Origin: an uncultured Succinivibrio sp.
GTDB lineage: Bacteria > Pseudomonadota > Gammaproteobacteria > Enterobacterales > Succinivibrionaceae
Direction of reading: 5' to 3'
NCBI GenBank assembly: GCA_900770725.1
Contig: CAAGLL010000034.1
Coordinates: forward strand, 1-64,000
DNA length: 64,000 bases
The number at the start of each line of letters is the position of its first letter. Position 1 is the first letter of the stretch. The position numbers and the translations under genes were made by a program. Below, piece by piece: positions 1 through 7,985 of this stretch. Below the pieces are notes generated by a model that was not told the DNA's origin, ran no database searches, and saw only the letters and a program-made list of their open reading frames with translations.

Positions 1-410
1 GGAGCGAGCTCGCGCTCGCCGCGCCCGGGCACTCGAACCGCGATCTCAACGCCGCCCTCGACGCGCTGCGCGACGAGGGGCGCCTGATGTCCGAGGCGCT
101 CGCGTCGATGCCGCCCTCGTTGAAGGACCAGGCCATGCAACTGCTGGCCTCATCGTGGGACATGCTTAGATCCAAGGCCGATGAATGGCTCAAGAGGCTC
201 AAGGCCGAACTGTCAAAGTCAAAGGATGAGCGGAGGAAACATGAGACCAATCTCACAGATCAAGAGGGCGAGAACGCGCACCTGAGGGACGAAGCCGTGA
301 AGGTTTCAATCGAGAATGCCAAGCTCAGGCAGATATTCGAGGATCTGAGCGAGTATAAGAATGTTTTTCAGCCAAAACCTGGGAAAGCGAACACGTCATT
401 TTTTCAATAA
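1..410 (+). CDS. Partial coiled-coil protein, possibly KfrA-like (5' end outside window)
   Basis: The reading frame is open from base 3 to the TAA at 408-410, so the real start lies upstream; an internal ATG at 87 is not needed. The visible 135 residues begin with a short helical segment (ALDALRDEGRLMSEAL), then a stretch ending in a Trp-containing helix, then a long charged helix rich in Lys, Glu and Asn typical of a coiled coil, and a short polar C-terminus. The pattern of a small N-terminal DNA-binding unit followed by an extended alpha-helical coil resembles KfrA-type proteins known from plasmid partition regions, but I see no diagnostic motif, so that is only a suggestion. It sits directly upstream of the dnaA control region and is followed by a hairpin. 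No function assigned. Confidence 0.5.
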   Translation, partial: SELALAAPGHSNRDLNAALDALRDEGRLMSEALASMPPSLKDQAMQLLASSWDMLRSKADEWLKRLKAELSKSKDERRKHETNLTDQEGENAHLRDEAVKVSIENAKLRQIFEDLSEYKNVFQPKPGKANTSFFQ

Positions 411-444
411 AACACCTCAAGCTCAGTAATGAGTTTTGGTGTTT
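411..444 (+). terminator. Hairpin after the first gene, weak terminator
   Basis: AACACC (411-416) pairs with GGTGTT (438-443), and an inner CTCA/TGAG pair closes a GTAA loop. Only a short TTT follows, so it is a modest terminator candidate for the upstream gene. It isolates that gene from dnaA. Confidence 0.4.
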
Positions 445-453
445 CGACTTGAT

Positions 454-462
454 TTATCCACA
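454..462 (+). promoter_or_regulatory. DnaA box TTATCCACA
   Basis: Exact match to the high-affinity DnaA box TTATCCACA, about 245 bases upstream of the dnaA start. DnaA boxes in this position commonly serve in dnaA autoregulation and in origin function. Confidence 0.6.
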
Positions 463-706
463 AAGTGGGAAAATGGAAAAACGAACTCCTAAAATTGTGG
501 GAAAGTAAGGAAACGTACTGTTTGCATGATAAAATAAAGCTCAAGCATTCAGAATAAAACATCACTCAGACAAGCTTCCCCCCACGGCTTCCAGCATGCG
601 CCTGAAATCAGGCCATAGGATTTCTGCGCCGCGCTATTTATAAAATAAGCTAGCGCACTTGTGGTGACAAAGACGCCTGAGACCAGAAAACATGGCCAAG
701 TAGAAA

Positions 707-2287
707 ATGGATTTAGACCTTATTTGGGATCAGACTGTCAAGAACGTTTCCAAACTGTATACGGACGACAAGGAAGCAATGCTCGTCCGCATGATCGGCT
801 CACAGGTCAAGATCTCCATAACTGGAAATATTCTTACCTTTGCTTTCACTTCACAGTACGCAAGCACGCTTTTCCCCGAATACCTTTCAGCGTTCTTCAA
901 GGAAATAAAAAAGCAGACTGGATTGAACAGCCTTTCGATCTCGATGCTACCGCCGGGGATGCAGCCGCCTAGCGCGCCACCTGTCCCGCCAGCCCAAGCT
1001 CCATCTGCTGCCCAGCAAGGCAATGGCTACTACAACATGAGCAGGACTTCGGTGAACGGAAAGTCTCTGCAGCCTGGATACACCGATCCCTCGATATATT
1101 CAGCGCAGCAGCCAACAGGTGTCACTCCGATCCAGCCTGGGATGCGCATTCCCATTGCCCAGACCCAAAGAGGCGCTGCGACATATGTCCAGCAGCCGGC
1201 GACAGCGATTCAACCAGCCAAGCCGGTCATGCCAAAGTTCATGCGCGATGAGCACGTCAATCCGGAAAAGACCTTCGACAACTATGTGACAGATCCGGAG
1301 AACGAACTCATCATCGCCATCGCAAAGCAGATCGCTGCTGATCCAGGTTCCCCTTCATACAACCCGTTCTACATATACGGCGGCTCAGGCCTAGGCAAAA
1401 CACATTTGCTCTTTGCCATTGCCAACCAAATCAAGAAGACCCATCCTGAAAAATCGGTGCTCTACACCCGTGCCGAGGAGTTCATCCACAACTACGTCCA
1501 GTCGATGGCAACCCGCAACTCCTACGATCCGCAGCAGATAAATTTCCAAGAACTGTTCACGAGCCAGGATGTGTTCATCGTCGATGACATCCAAAACTTC
1601 ATCAAGGGCGAAAAAGCGCGTGATACCTTCTTCGAAATCATCGCCTCGTTTATCGAGAAGCCAAACAGCCAGCTGATACTCGCATCCGATGTTCCACCTG
1701 GATACCTCAAAGGGTTCAACCAGAGGCTCACCTCGAGATTCGGTTCTGGAGTGTGCAGGGAGATCGTCCCGCCTAGTTCCGAGACACGTACTGCAATCGC
1801 CATCAGCAAATGCCGCGAGTTCCACGTGGAACTTGATGACAAGATCATACAGTACATCGCCACGCACATCCGCTCGAACGTCAGGGAGATCGAAGGCGCC
1901 ATCAAGACCCTCAAGAGCCATATCATGGCGTACAAGGAGATCACCTACGATGAGGCGGTGAAGACCCTTAACAGCTTGGTCAACACCACCAACCAGACCA
2001 CTACGGTGGACAGCGTCAAGGAGCGTGTGGCGCAGGAGTTCAAAGTAACAGTTGCAGAGATGGAATCAGCACTGCGCAAGAAGAACATCTCCAATGCCAG
2101 ATCGCTTGCGATGACTCTTGCCAACACCTTGATCCCCAGCCTCTCGCTCAACGATCTTGGTAGGGCTTTCAACAAGGATCACTCTTCGGTCCACCAGGCC
2201 ATCAAGCGCACGCGCGCAAGGATCGCCACGGACCCCGAGTACGCCAACCTATTCCAGAACCTCGTCAACTCCCTCAAAAAGGATTAG
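707..2287 (+). CDS. dnaA: Chromosomal replication initiator protein DnaA
   Basis: AAA+ initiator that binds DnaA boxes and melts the origin. At 526 aa it is longer than the E. coli protein (467), mainly through a Pro/Gln-rich domain II linker (about residues 85-180). Domain I begins DLIWDQTVKNV. Walker A GGSGLGKTH lies near residue 225, Walker B FIVDDIQ follows, and the domain IV signature DHSSVHQAIKR is near the C-terminus, so all functional parts are present. The start ATG has no strong Shine-Dalgarno sequence, but no other start gives a conserved N-terminus. It heads dnaA-dnaN-recF-gyrB and carries a parS-like palindrome in its coding sequence. Confidence 0.98.
   Translation: MDLDLIWDQTVKNVSKLYTDDKEAMLVRMIGSQVKISITGNILTFAFTSQYASTLFPEYLSAFFKEIKKQTGLNSLSISMLPPGMQPPSAPPVPPAQAPSAAQQGNGYYNMSRTSVNGKSLQPGYTDPSIYSAQQPTGVTPIQPGMRIPIAQTQRGAATYVQQPATAIQPAKPVMPKFMRDEHVNPEKTFDNYVTDPENELIIAIAKQIAADPGSPSYNPFYIYGGSGLGKTHLLFAIANQIKKTHPEKSVLYTRAEEFIHNYVQSMATRNSYDPQQINFQELFTSQDVFIVDDIQNFIKGEKARDTFFEIIASFIEKPNSQLILASDVPPGYLKGFNQRLTSRFGSGVCREIVPPSSETRTAIAISKCREFHVELDDKIIQYIATHIRSNVREIEGAIKTLKSHIMAYKEITYDEAVKTLNSLVNTTNQTTTVDSVKERVAQEFKVTVAEMESALRKKNISNARSLAMTLANTLIPSLSLNDLGRAFNKDHSSVHQAIKRTRARIATDPEYANLFQNLVNSLKKD
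1818..1833. promoter_or_regulatory. parS centromere site inside dnaA
   Basis: AGTTCCACGTGGAACT is a perfect 16-bp palindrome. Its inner 14 bases (GTTCCACGTGGAAC) match the classical chromosomal parS form TGTTCCACGTGGAACA exactly; only the outermost base on each side differs. It encodes EFHVEL in dnaA, and the chromosome encodes ParA and ParB 25 kb downstream. parS sites are usually origin-proximal and often intragenic, so the placement fits. Confidence 0.7.
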
Positions 2288-2364
2288 GCGCAGGCAAGGT
2301 CAAGGAATAATCCGGCTGGATTGCCCATTCAGGCAAGCAAGGCCGATAAGCAAAAGGAAGCATC

Positions 2365-3504
2365 ATGAAGTTCTCAGCACATCTTTCGGAGATCATCAAG
2401 CAGTTGAAGGAAGTCGCCAGGCTTGCCAGCAGCGGCAGCAAGAAGGAAGACGACATCACGCTCAACGTCCTGATGAAGGTTCAGAACCGCGTACTTACCA
2501 TCAAGTCGACTGACTACAACATCGAGCTCGAAGCATCCATCCCGCTGGCTGACGCCGAAGAGGACGGGATCATCGCCGTCAATGCGAGCAAGCTCGTGGA
2601 CGTCTGCTCCCGCAACAGCAACACCGACAACGTCCAGTTCTACGACGACGAGACCAAGGGCGTGCTGGTCATAAATGCAGACAACACCATCTACGAAGTC
2701 AGGACCAGAAGCGCATCCGAGTTCCCCACTTTCGCCGTTGAAGATGAGGTCCAGAGCCTCACCCTCACCCAGAAACAGCTCAAGAAGCTCATCGACCTCT
2801 CGATCTTCTGCGTGTCCAACGAAGACTTCCGCGAGTACCTGCGCGGCGTGCGCTTCGAGGCTGAAGGAAACACCCTCTCGGTATTCTCCTCGGACGGCCA
2901 CAGGATGGCGATCCTCGACACCCAGATCCCAACTACGGTCGCACAGCCCCTGGGAGCGCTGCTGACCAAGCAGGGAACCGAGCAGATAAGCTCCATCATC
3001 GATGGCAACTCCGACTCGCAGGTCGAGCTCAAGTTCACCAAGAACAGCGTCTCGGTGAACTGCAACGGCTACAGCCTCAAGTCCAAGCTCATCACCGTGC
3101 CTTACCCCAATGTCAGGAACGTGGTTCCCACAAGGCTGAGCAACGAGGTCGTCCTTCCGCGCAAGCGCTTTGCCGAACTCATCAACAGGGTCTCAGTGCT
3201 TTCCTCAAAGCGCGTCAACGGCGTTCTGTTCTCATTCAGCGAAGGCAAGTGCGACCTCAAGTCGGAAAACAGGGAGCACGAGGTCGCGACCCACAGCGAG
3301 AGCGTGCCGTTCACCGGCGCTCCAATCGAGATCGCCCTCAACTACATGTACTTCAACGACTGCCTGTCGCACCTCTCATCGGAGAATGTGAACATCAAGT
3401 TCGCCGATCCGCTCACCAGCGTGGTCATCTCGCCGGTGTTCGAAAGCGAGCCTGCGCCTGACGAAGTGCTGCCGCAGTACGTCATCAGCAAGATAGTCCT
3501 CTGA
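2365..3504 (+). CDS. dnaN: DNA polymerase III beta sliding clamp
   Basis: Forms the dimeric ring that tethers DNA polymerase III and other clamp-binding proteins to DNA. The 379-residue product is close to the 366 of E. coli and covers three clamp domains: the start MKFSAHLSEIIKQLKEVARL, central conserved segments such as FREYLRGVRFEAEGN with SSDGHRMA, and a C-terminus in which ...ISPVFESEPAPDE replaces the usual short end and continues to YVISKIVL. A Shine-Dalgarno AAAAGGAAG precedes the ATG. It lies 77 bases after dnaA and 19 before recF, so it is probably in the same operon. Confidence 0.97.
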   Translation: MKFSAHLSEIIKQLKEVARLASSGSKKEDDITLNVLMKVQNRVLTIKSTDYNIELEASIPLADAEEDGIIAVNASKLVDVCSRNSNTDNVQFYDDETKGVLVINADNTIYEVRTRSASEFPTFAVEDEVQSLTLTQKQLKKLIDLSIFCVSNEDFREYLRGVRFEAEGNTLSVFSSDGHRMAILDTQIPTTVAQPLGALLTKQGTEQISSIIDGNSDSQVELKFTKNSVSVNCNGYSLKSKLITVPYPNVRNVVPTRLSNEVVLPRKRFAELINRVSVLSSKRVNGVLFSFSEGKCDLKSENREHEVATHSESVPFTGAPIEIALNYMYFNDCLSHLSSENVNIKFADPLTSVVISPVFESEPAPDEVLPQYVISKIVL

Positions 3505-3523
3505 CATTCCGGCCGCTTCCACA

Positions 3524-4618
3524 ATGATCATCAGCAGGCTGCTTATCCAGGACTTCCGAAATATCGGGCATCTGGATCTGCGGCCTTCCGGGACCATAAA
3601 CATAATCCACGGCCCCAATGGAAGCGGCAAGACATCGGTGCTCGAGGCGATAAGCTATCTGGCGCTCGGGCACTCCTTCCGCAACGCAAACGTCCACCAC
3701 CTCATCAAGAACGACTGCAATTCATTCACGCTCTCAGCGGCCGTCACGCAGGAAAACGGCGAGCACGACACCCTCGGCATCTCAAGAGTGAGGGGAAAGG
3801 CCAAGGACCTGGCCATCAGCATCAACGGAGCGAGGTTGCCAAGGCTCCTGGACCTCGTGGACAGGATCTGCGTGCAGATAATCCATCCAGACGGGTACAT
3901 GCTCGTAAGCGGCACCCCGGAAAACCGCAGGGGCTTTCTCGACTGGGGCGTCTATTACACCGACCCTGGCTTCAAGAAAAACTGGATCCAGTACCGCAGG
4001 ATCCTCGCCCAGCGCAATGCGCTGTTAAAAACCGGAGGCTCAAACGCGCAGTTTGAGATCTGGGATGGCATGCTCGCTGAGCTATCTGAAAGCATCACTG
4101 AGATGCGTCAAAAATATCTTGATGAAATACAGGATGTAATGAAGGATACGCTCGCGCTCTTCCTTGGCGGGATGAAGTTTAAATTCACGCTCTCGCAAGG
4201 CTGGGAAAACGGCAAAAAACTTAAAGAAATCCTAAAGTTAAATCTTGAAAAAGACCGGATTTTAGGGTATACTTTCTACGGTTGCCACAGGGCGGATCTG
4301 AAGATCCGCGTAAACCAGTATCCGGCCGGGGACACGCTCTCAAGGGGCCAGATAAAGTTGCTTGTGTGCGCCATGCGCCTCTCGCAGGGAAAGATCCTCC
4401 AGGAGATGACCGGGCGCAAATGCATATACCTGATAGACGACCTGAATTCCGAACTCGATTCAAATTCACGTAGACTGCTGCTGGACGAAATTTCAGATAG
4501 CAGCAACCAGATATTCATCACGAATATAACCAGAGAAACAAGCCTCCCTGATAACCGGGATCCCAACTTCATCGACATGGGCAATCTCCGGAACGCGCAG
4601 GCTGAAACTGTTTACTGA
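3524..4618 (+). CDS. recF: DNA replication and repair protein RecF
   Basis: SMC-like ATPase that loads RecA at gaps through RecOR. The 364-residue protein has Walker A HGPNGSGKTS near residue 32, a typical N-terminus MIISRLLIQDFRNIGHLDL, the signature TLSRGQIKLLV, and Walker B with D-loop YLIDDLNSELD near the C-terminus. It lies between dnaN and gyrB in the usual order, 7 bases before gyrB. The middle part (about 4130-4270) is more AT-rich than its neighbours, with no frame disruption. Confidence 0.96.
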   Translation: MIISRLLIQDFRNIGHLDLRPSGTINIIHGPNGSGKTSVLEAISYLALGHSFRNANVHHLIKNDCNSFTLSAAVTQENGEHDTLGISRVRGKAKDLAISINGARLPRLLDLVDRICVQIIHPDGYMLVSGTPENRRGFLDWGVYYTDPGFKKNWIQYRRILAQRNALLKTGGSNAQFEIWDGMLAELSESITEMRQKYLDEIQDVMKDTLALFLGGMKFKFTLSQGWENGKKLKEILKLNLEKDRILGYTFYGCHRADLKIRVNQYPAGDTLSRGQIKLLVCAMRLSQGKILQEMTGRKCIYLIDDLNSELDSNSRRLLLDEISDSSNQIFITNITRETSLPDNRDPNFIDMGNLRNAQAETVY

Positions 4619-4625
4619 GGGAAAA

Positions 4626-7070
4626 ATGGCTGACCAGCACGACGAAGACTTATACGATCCTTCCAGCATCAAGGTCCTGCACGGGCTCGAGGCGGTGCGC
4701 AAGCGCCCTGGAATGTACATCGGCGACACCGAAGACGGCTCGGGACTGCACCACATGGTCTTCGAGGCGGTGGACAACTCCATCGACGAGGCGCTGGCGG
4801 GATTCTGCACCCATATCGAGGTGACCGTGTTCCAGGACGGCTCGGTTGGATGCCGCGACAACGGCCGCGGCATCCCGGTGGCCATGCACCCTGAGGAGCA
4901 CCGCAGCGCAGCCGAGGTCGTCATGACCGTGCTGCACGCAGGCGGCAAGTTCGACAACAACTCCTACAAGGTGTCAGGCGGCCTCCATGGCGTCGGAATC
5001 TCCGTCGTCAACGCCCTGTCCGACAAGCTGGTCCTCACCATCAGGAGGGACGGCCACGTCTGGCAGCAGACCTATTTGAACGGCGGCAACCCTGAGGCGC
5101 CGATCCACCCGATCGCCGATCTGGGGCCCGATGAGGAGACCGGCACCGATGTGCGCTTCTGGCCTTCGCACGAGATCTTCACGAACACCACGTTCAGCGA
5201 CGAGGTGCTCGAAAAGAGGCTGCGCGAGCTTTCGTTCCTCAACTCCGGCATAACCATCACCTTCACCGACCTGAGGGAGGAAAACCACAAGCAGGTGTTC
5301 CACCACGAAGGCGGAATCAGCGAGTTCGTCAAGTACCTTGATCAGGACAAGACCCCGCTGACCCAGAAGATCGTCCACTTCACCAAGGAGTGCGAAGGAC
5401 ACATCGTGGTCGAGGTCGGCATGGAGTGGACCAACTCGGAAAACGAGAAAGGCAGCGTCTACTGCTTCACCAACAACGTCCCGCAGAAGGACGGCGGCTC
5501 TCACCTCTCCGGCTTCAGGACCGCGCTTACCCGCACCTTCAACAACTATCTCGAAAAGCAGGGCTACACCAAGAAGTACAAGATAGCCCCGGCAGGCGAT
5601 GACGCCAGGTCGGGCCTGACCGCCGTGATCTCGGTGAAGATGCCCGATCCGAAGTTCTCGTCGCAGACCAAGGACAAGCTGGTCTCCTCCGAGGCGACTG
5701 CGGCAGTGAGCCAGGCGGTGTCGGAGAACCTCGAGTACTTCCTAGAGGAGAACCCCCAGGATGCCGAGGCCATCTGCCTGAACATCGTCGAGGCGGCAAG
5801 GGTCAGGGACGCGGTGCGCCGCGCCCGCGAGCTTTCAAAGAAGAAGGGGCTGGACATCAACTCCCTCCCCGACAAGCTCGTGCCCTGCCGCGAGAAGGAC
5901 CCGGCCTACTCAGAGCTCTTCCTCGTCGAGGGAGACTCGGCAGGCGGCTCGGCCAAGAACGGCCGCGACTCCAAGTTCCAGGCCATCCTTCCTTTGAGGG
6001 GCAAGATCCTCAACGTCGAGAAGGCCCGCTTTGACAGGATGATCCAGTCCCAGCAGATCGGCACCCTGGTGAGCGTGCTCGGGTGCGGCATCGGCAAGGA
6101 CGAATACAACCCTGACAAGTTCCGCTACCACAACGTCATCATCATGACCGATGCCGATGTCGATGGCGCCCACATCAGGATCCTGCTTCTGACCTTCTTC
6201 TACCGCCAGATGCCGGAGCTCATCGAGCGCGGATACGTCTATGTCGCCCAGCCTCCGCTCTACAAGTACTCCAAGGGCAAGCAGGTCAGGTACGTGCTAA
6301 GCGACAAGGAAGCGCTGCAGTACCGCACGAACATGGCCCTGGAGTCTGGCTCGCTCTACGTGAACGCGGATGCGGCCCCGATCTCAGGCGTGCCGCTTGA
6401 GAAGCTGTTCAACGACTACAACAAGGTCATGAGCAGGCTTCCCAGGATGTCCAAGAAGATCGAGAAGGACATCCTCGTGAGCCTGATGTACAACCCGTTG
6501 CCTGAAGACGTGGATTTTTCCAACGAGCAGAAGATGAAGCAGTGGGCTGAGTCATTCATCAAGACCCTGCCTTCCAACATCTCCGAGGGCGTGTTCTTCA
6601 AGAGCGAGATCAAGTTCGACGCCATCGAGAAGAAATACTACCCGGTGGTGATCCAGCACATCCACGGCATCGACTACCGCAATGATCTGGACATGAACTT
6701 CTTCAACTCGCCTGACTACCAGTTGCTCAAGTCGATGAACAAGAAGGTCTACGGGCTCATCGAGGAAGGCGGCTACGTCCAGATAGGACAGAAGAAGATC
6801 CCAGTGGCCAACTTCGACGAAGCCTACAGGGTGATGATGAAGGAAGGGTTCGCAGGCGTGAAGATCCAGCGTTACAAGGGGCTGGGCGAAATGAGCCCCG
6901 AGCAGCTCTCTGAAACCACCATGAACCCGGACACCCGCACGCTCCTCAAGGTCGATGTGACCGATGCGATGGAGGCCGACAGGCTCTTCACCGCGCTCAT
7001 GGGCGAGAATGTCGAGAACCGCAAGGTGTTCATCGCGGAAAACGCCTCGAAGGCCACCTTGGACATCTGA
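4626..7070 (+). CDS. gyrB: DNA gyrase subunit B
   Basis: ATPase subunit of the type II topoisomerase that introduces negative supercoils. It is 814 aa against 804 in E. coli. The GHKL ATPase domain starts SSIKVLHGLEAVRKRPGMYIG and includes DNSIDEALAG and GGLHGVGISVVNALS. The Toprim domain has EGDSAGGSAK, PLRGKILNVE and DADVDGAH. The C-terminal domain ends IQRYKGLGEM...RLFTALMGENVENRKVFI, and a gammaproteobacterial-type insertion in the Toprim region is present. Last gene of the dnaA operon. Confidence 0.98.
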   Translation: MADQHDEDLYDPSSIKVLHGLEAVRKRPGMYIGDTEDGSGLHHMVFEAVDNSIDEALAGFCTHIEVTVFQDGSVGCRDNGRGIPVAMHPEEHRSAAEVVMTVLHAGGKFDNNSYKVSGGLHGVGISVVNALSDKLVLTIRRDGHVWQQTYLNGGNPEAPIHPIADLGPDEETGTDVRFWPSHEIFTNTTFSDEVLEKRLRELSFLNSGITITFTDLREENHKQVFHHEGGISEFVKYLDQDKTPLTQKIVHFTKECEGHIVVEVGMEWTNSENEKGSVYCFTNNVPQKDGGSHLSGFRTALTRTFNNYLEKQGYTKKYKIAPAGDDARSGLTAVISVKMPDPKFSSQTKDKLVSSEATAAVSQAVSENLEYFLEENPQDAEAICLNIVEAARVRDAVRRARELSKKKGLDINSLPDKLVPCREKDPAYSELFLVEGDSAGGSAKNGRDSKFQAILPLRGKILNVEKARFDRMIQSQQIGTLVSVLGCGIGKDEYNPDKFRYHNVIIMTDADVDGAHIRILLLTFFYRQMPELIERGYVYVAQPPLYKYSKGKQVRYVLSDKEALQYRTNMALESGSLYVNADAAPISGVPLEKLFNDYNKVMSRLPRMSKKIEKDILVSLMYNPLPEDVDFSNEQKMKQWAESFIKTLPSNISEGVFFKSEIKFDAIEKKYYPVVIQHIHGIDYRNDLDMNFFNSPDYQLLKSMNKKVYGLIEEGGYVQIGQKKIPVANFDEAYRVMMKEGFAGVKIQRYKGLGEMSPEQLSETTMNPDTRTLLKVDVTDAMEADRLFTALMGENVENRKVFIAENASKATLDI

Positions 7071-7100
7071 TAAAAGCCCAGAGGGTCTCCTGCGGTAACA

Positions 7101-7123
7101 TGCGCCGGCTTGAGGCCGGCGCA
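7101..7123 (+). terminator. Perfect 9-bp hairpin after gyrB
   Basis: TGCGCCGGC (7101-7109) pairs with GCCGGCGCA (7115-7123) around a TTGAG loop. The following ATTAAT is not a clean U-tract, so it may be a weak or Rho-assisted end. It separates gyrB from the rpmH promoter. Confidence 0.55.
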
Positions 7124-7139
7124 TTAATCGCGCTTGAGA

Positions 7140-7169
7140 TTGACCTCAACATTTTTTTAAAGTTACAAT
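7140..7169 (+). promoter_or_regulatory. Sigma-70 promoter for rpmH-rnpA
   Basis: TTGACC (7140-7145) and TACAAT (7164-7169) are separated by 18 bases in an AT-rich stretch, about 75 bases before rpmH. This is one of the best promoter matches in the window and suits a ribosomal protein operon. Confidence 0.7.
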
Positions 7170-7245
7170 ATACGAATTTCTATCAGCGCAAGATTTTTGC
7201 GCCCAACATCAACTGGCGTTTTAACCGCCTAGAAGGGAAAACAAA

Positions 7246-7383
7246 ATGAAACGCACTTTCCAGCCTAACGTCCACAGACGTCACCAGACCCACGGCTTCC
7301 GCATCCGCATGCGCACTGCCGATGGCCGCAAGGTTCTTAGCCGCCGCCGCGCCAAGGGCCGCAAGCGTCTGACCACCGTCTGA
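7246..7383 (+). CDS. rpmH: 50S ribosomal protein L34
   Basis: A 45-residue, Arg/Lys-rich protein starting MKRTFQPNVHRRHQTHGFR and ending RRRAKGRKRLTTV, the invariant L34 pattern of the large ribosomal subunit. The upstream GAAGGGAAAACAA acts as ribosome-binding site. It lies 4 bases before rnpA, the universal rpmH-rnpA pairing. Here the pair is on the same strand as dnaA, downstream of gyrB, rather than divergent from dnaA as in most bacteria. Confidence 0.97.
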   Translation: MKRTFQPNVHRRHQTHGFRIRMRTADGRKVLSRRRAKGRKRLTTV

Positions 7384-7387
7384 TCTG

Positions 7388-7747
7388 ATGTCGGACAATG
7401 CCTTTCCCCGCGAAGCCAGGATCCTGTCTTCCGGGGAATATGACAAGGTATTCAAAAAATGCATCAGAGCCGCCGCTCCGGGCTTGGTTGTCCTTGGACA
7501 CAAGAACAGCGGCCAGAAGAGCGCGCGGCTGGGACTCATCGTCCCCAAGAAAATATTGAAGAGGGCTGTCTGGCGCAACCGCGTCAAGCGCATCGCCAGG
7601 GAGACCTTCAGGCTTAACAGGGCATCGCTGCCCAATGCCGACTTGGTGCTCATCGCCAAGGGCAGCATCGGCGCAATGAGCAACGCCGAACTGCGTCAAA
7701 ACCTGATGCGCCTATGGGATCAGATATCTCGCCGCTTGCCCGCCTAG
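7388..7747 (+). CDS. rnpA: Ribonuclease P protein component
   Basis: Protein subunit of RNase P, which matures tRNA 5' ends with the catalytic RNA. The 119-residue product has the RNase P signature RAVWRNRVKRIARETFR in its centre, preceded by ARLGLIVPKKILK. The extent agrees with E. coli RnpA (119 aa). It starts 4 bases after rpmH, and its 3' end overlaps yidD by 34 bases, so translation of the two is probably coupled. Confidence 0.95.
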   Translation: MSDNAFPREARILSSGEYDKVFKKCIRAAAPGLVVLGHKNSGQKSARLGLIVPKKILKRAVWRNRVKRIARETFRLNRASLPNADLVLIAKGSIGAMSNAELRQNLMRLWDQISRRLPA

Positions 7748-7983
7748 GAATACTGCTGATCCGCTTCTACCAGCATTTCATAAGTCCGCTCCTTGGCTCG
7801 CACTGCCGGTTCTATCCCACCTGTTCGCAATACACTCTCGAGGCAATAAGGGAGTGGGGTTTTTTCCGCGGCTGCTGGCTGGGGTTCAAGAGGATCCTCA
7901 GGTGCAACCCGATGAACCCGGGAGGCTTTGATCCCGTTCCGCGCCGCAAGGATCGAGACGGGAGCCCCCGGGGTAAGGAATAG
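7714..7983 (+). CDS. yidD: Membrane protein insertion efficiency factor YidD
   Basis: Small inner-membrane-associated protein (89 aa) thought to assist YidC-dependent insertion. The conserved core is visible: RFYQHFISPLLGSHCRFYPTCSQY, followed by A..W.FFRG.WL..KRILRCNP and the terminal GGFDPVP (each quoted in part). The Cys residues of the HCRFYPTCS segment and of LRCNP are retained. It begins inside rnpA and stops 2 bases before yidC, the usual rnpA-yidD-yidC order. Confidence 0.93.
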   Translation: MGSDISPLARLGILLIRFYQHFISPLLGSHCRFYPTCSQYTLEAIREWGFFRGCWLGFKRILRCNPMNPGGFDPVPRRKDRDGSPRGKE

Positions 7984-7985
7984 TC

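Larger units (their letters stand above)
411..706. other. dnaA upstream region, candidate oriC or dnaA control region
   Basis: There is no gene in this 296-base AT-rich stretch. It contains one perfect DnaA box (454-462), two similar GTGGGAAA stretches (465-472 and 494-501), an AT-rich tract around 515-560, and an inverted repeat GCGCTA/TAGCGC at 631-636 and 651-656 enclosing TTTATAAAATAAG, which could overlap a -10 element. One perfect box is enough for dnaA autoregulation but thin for a full gammaproteobacterial origin, which normally has a cluster of boxes. Whether replication starts here or elsewhere is undecided. Confidence 0.4.
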
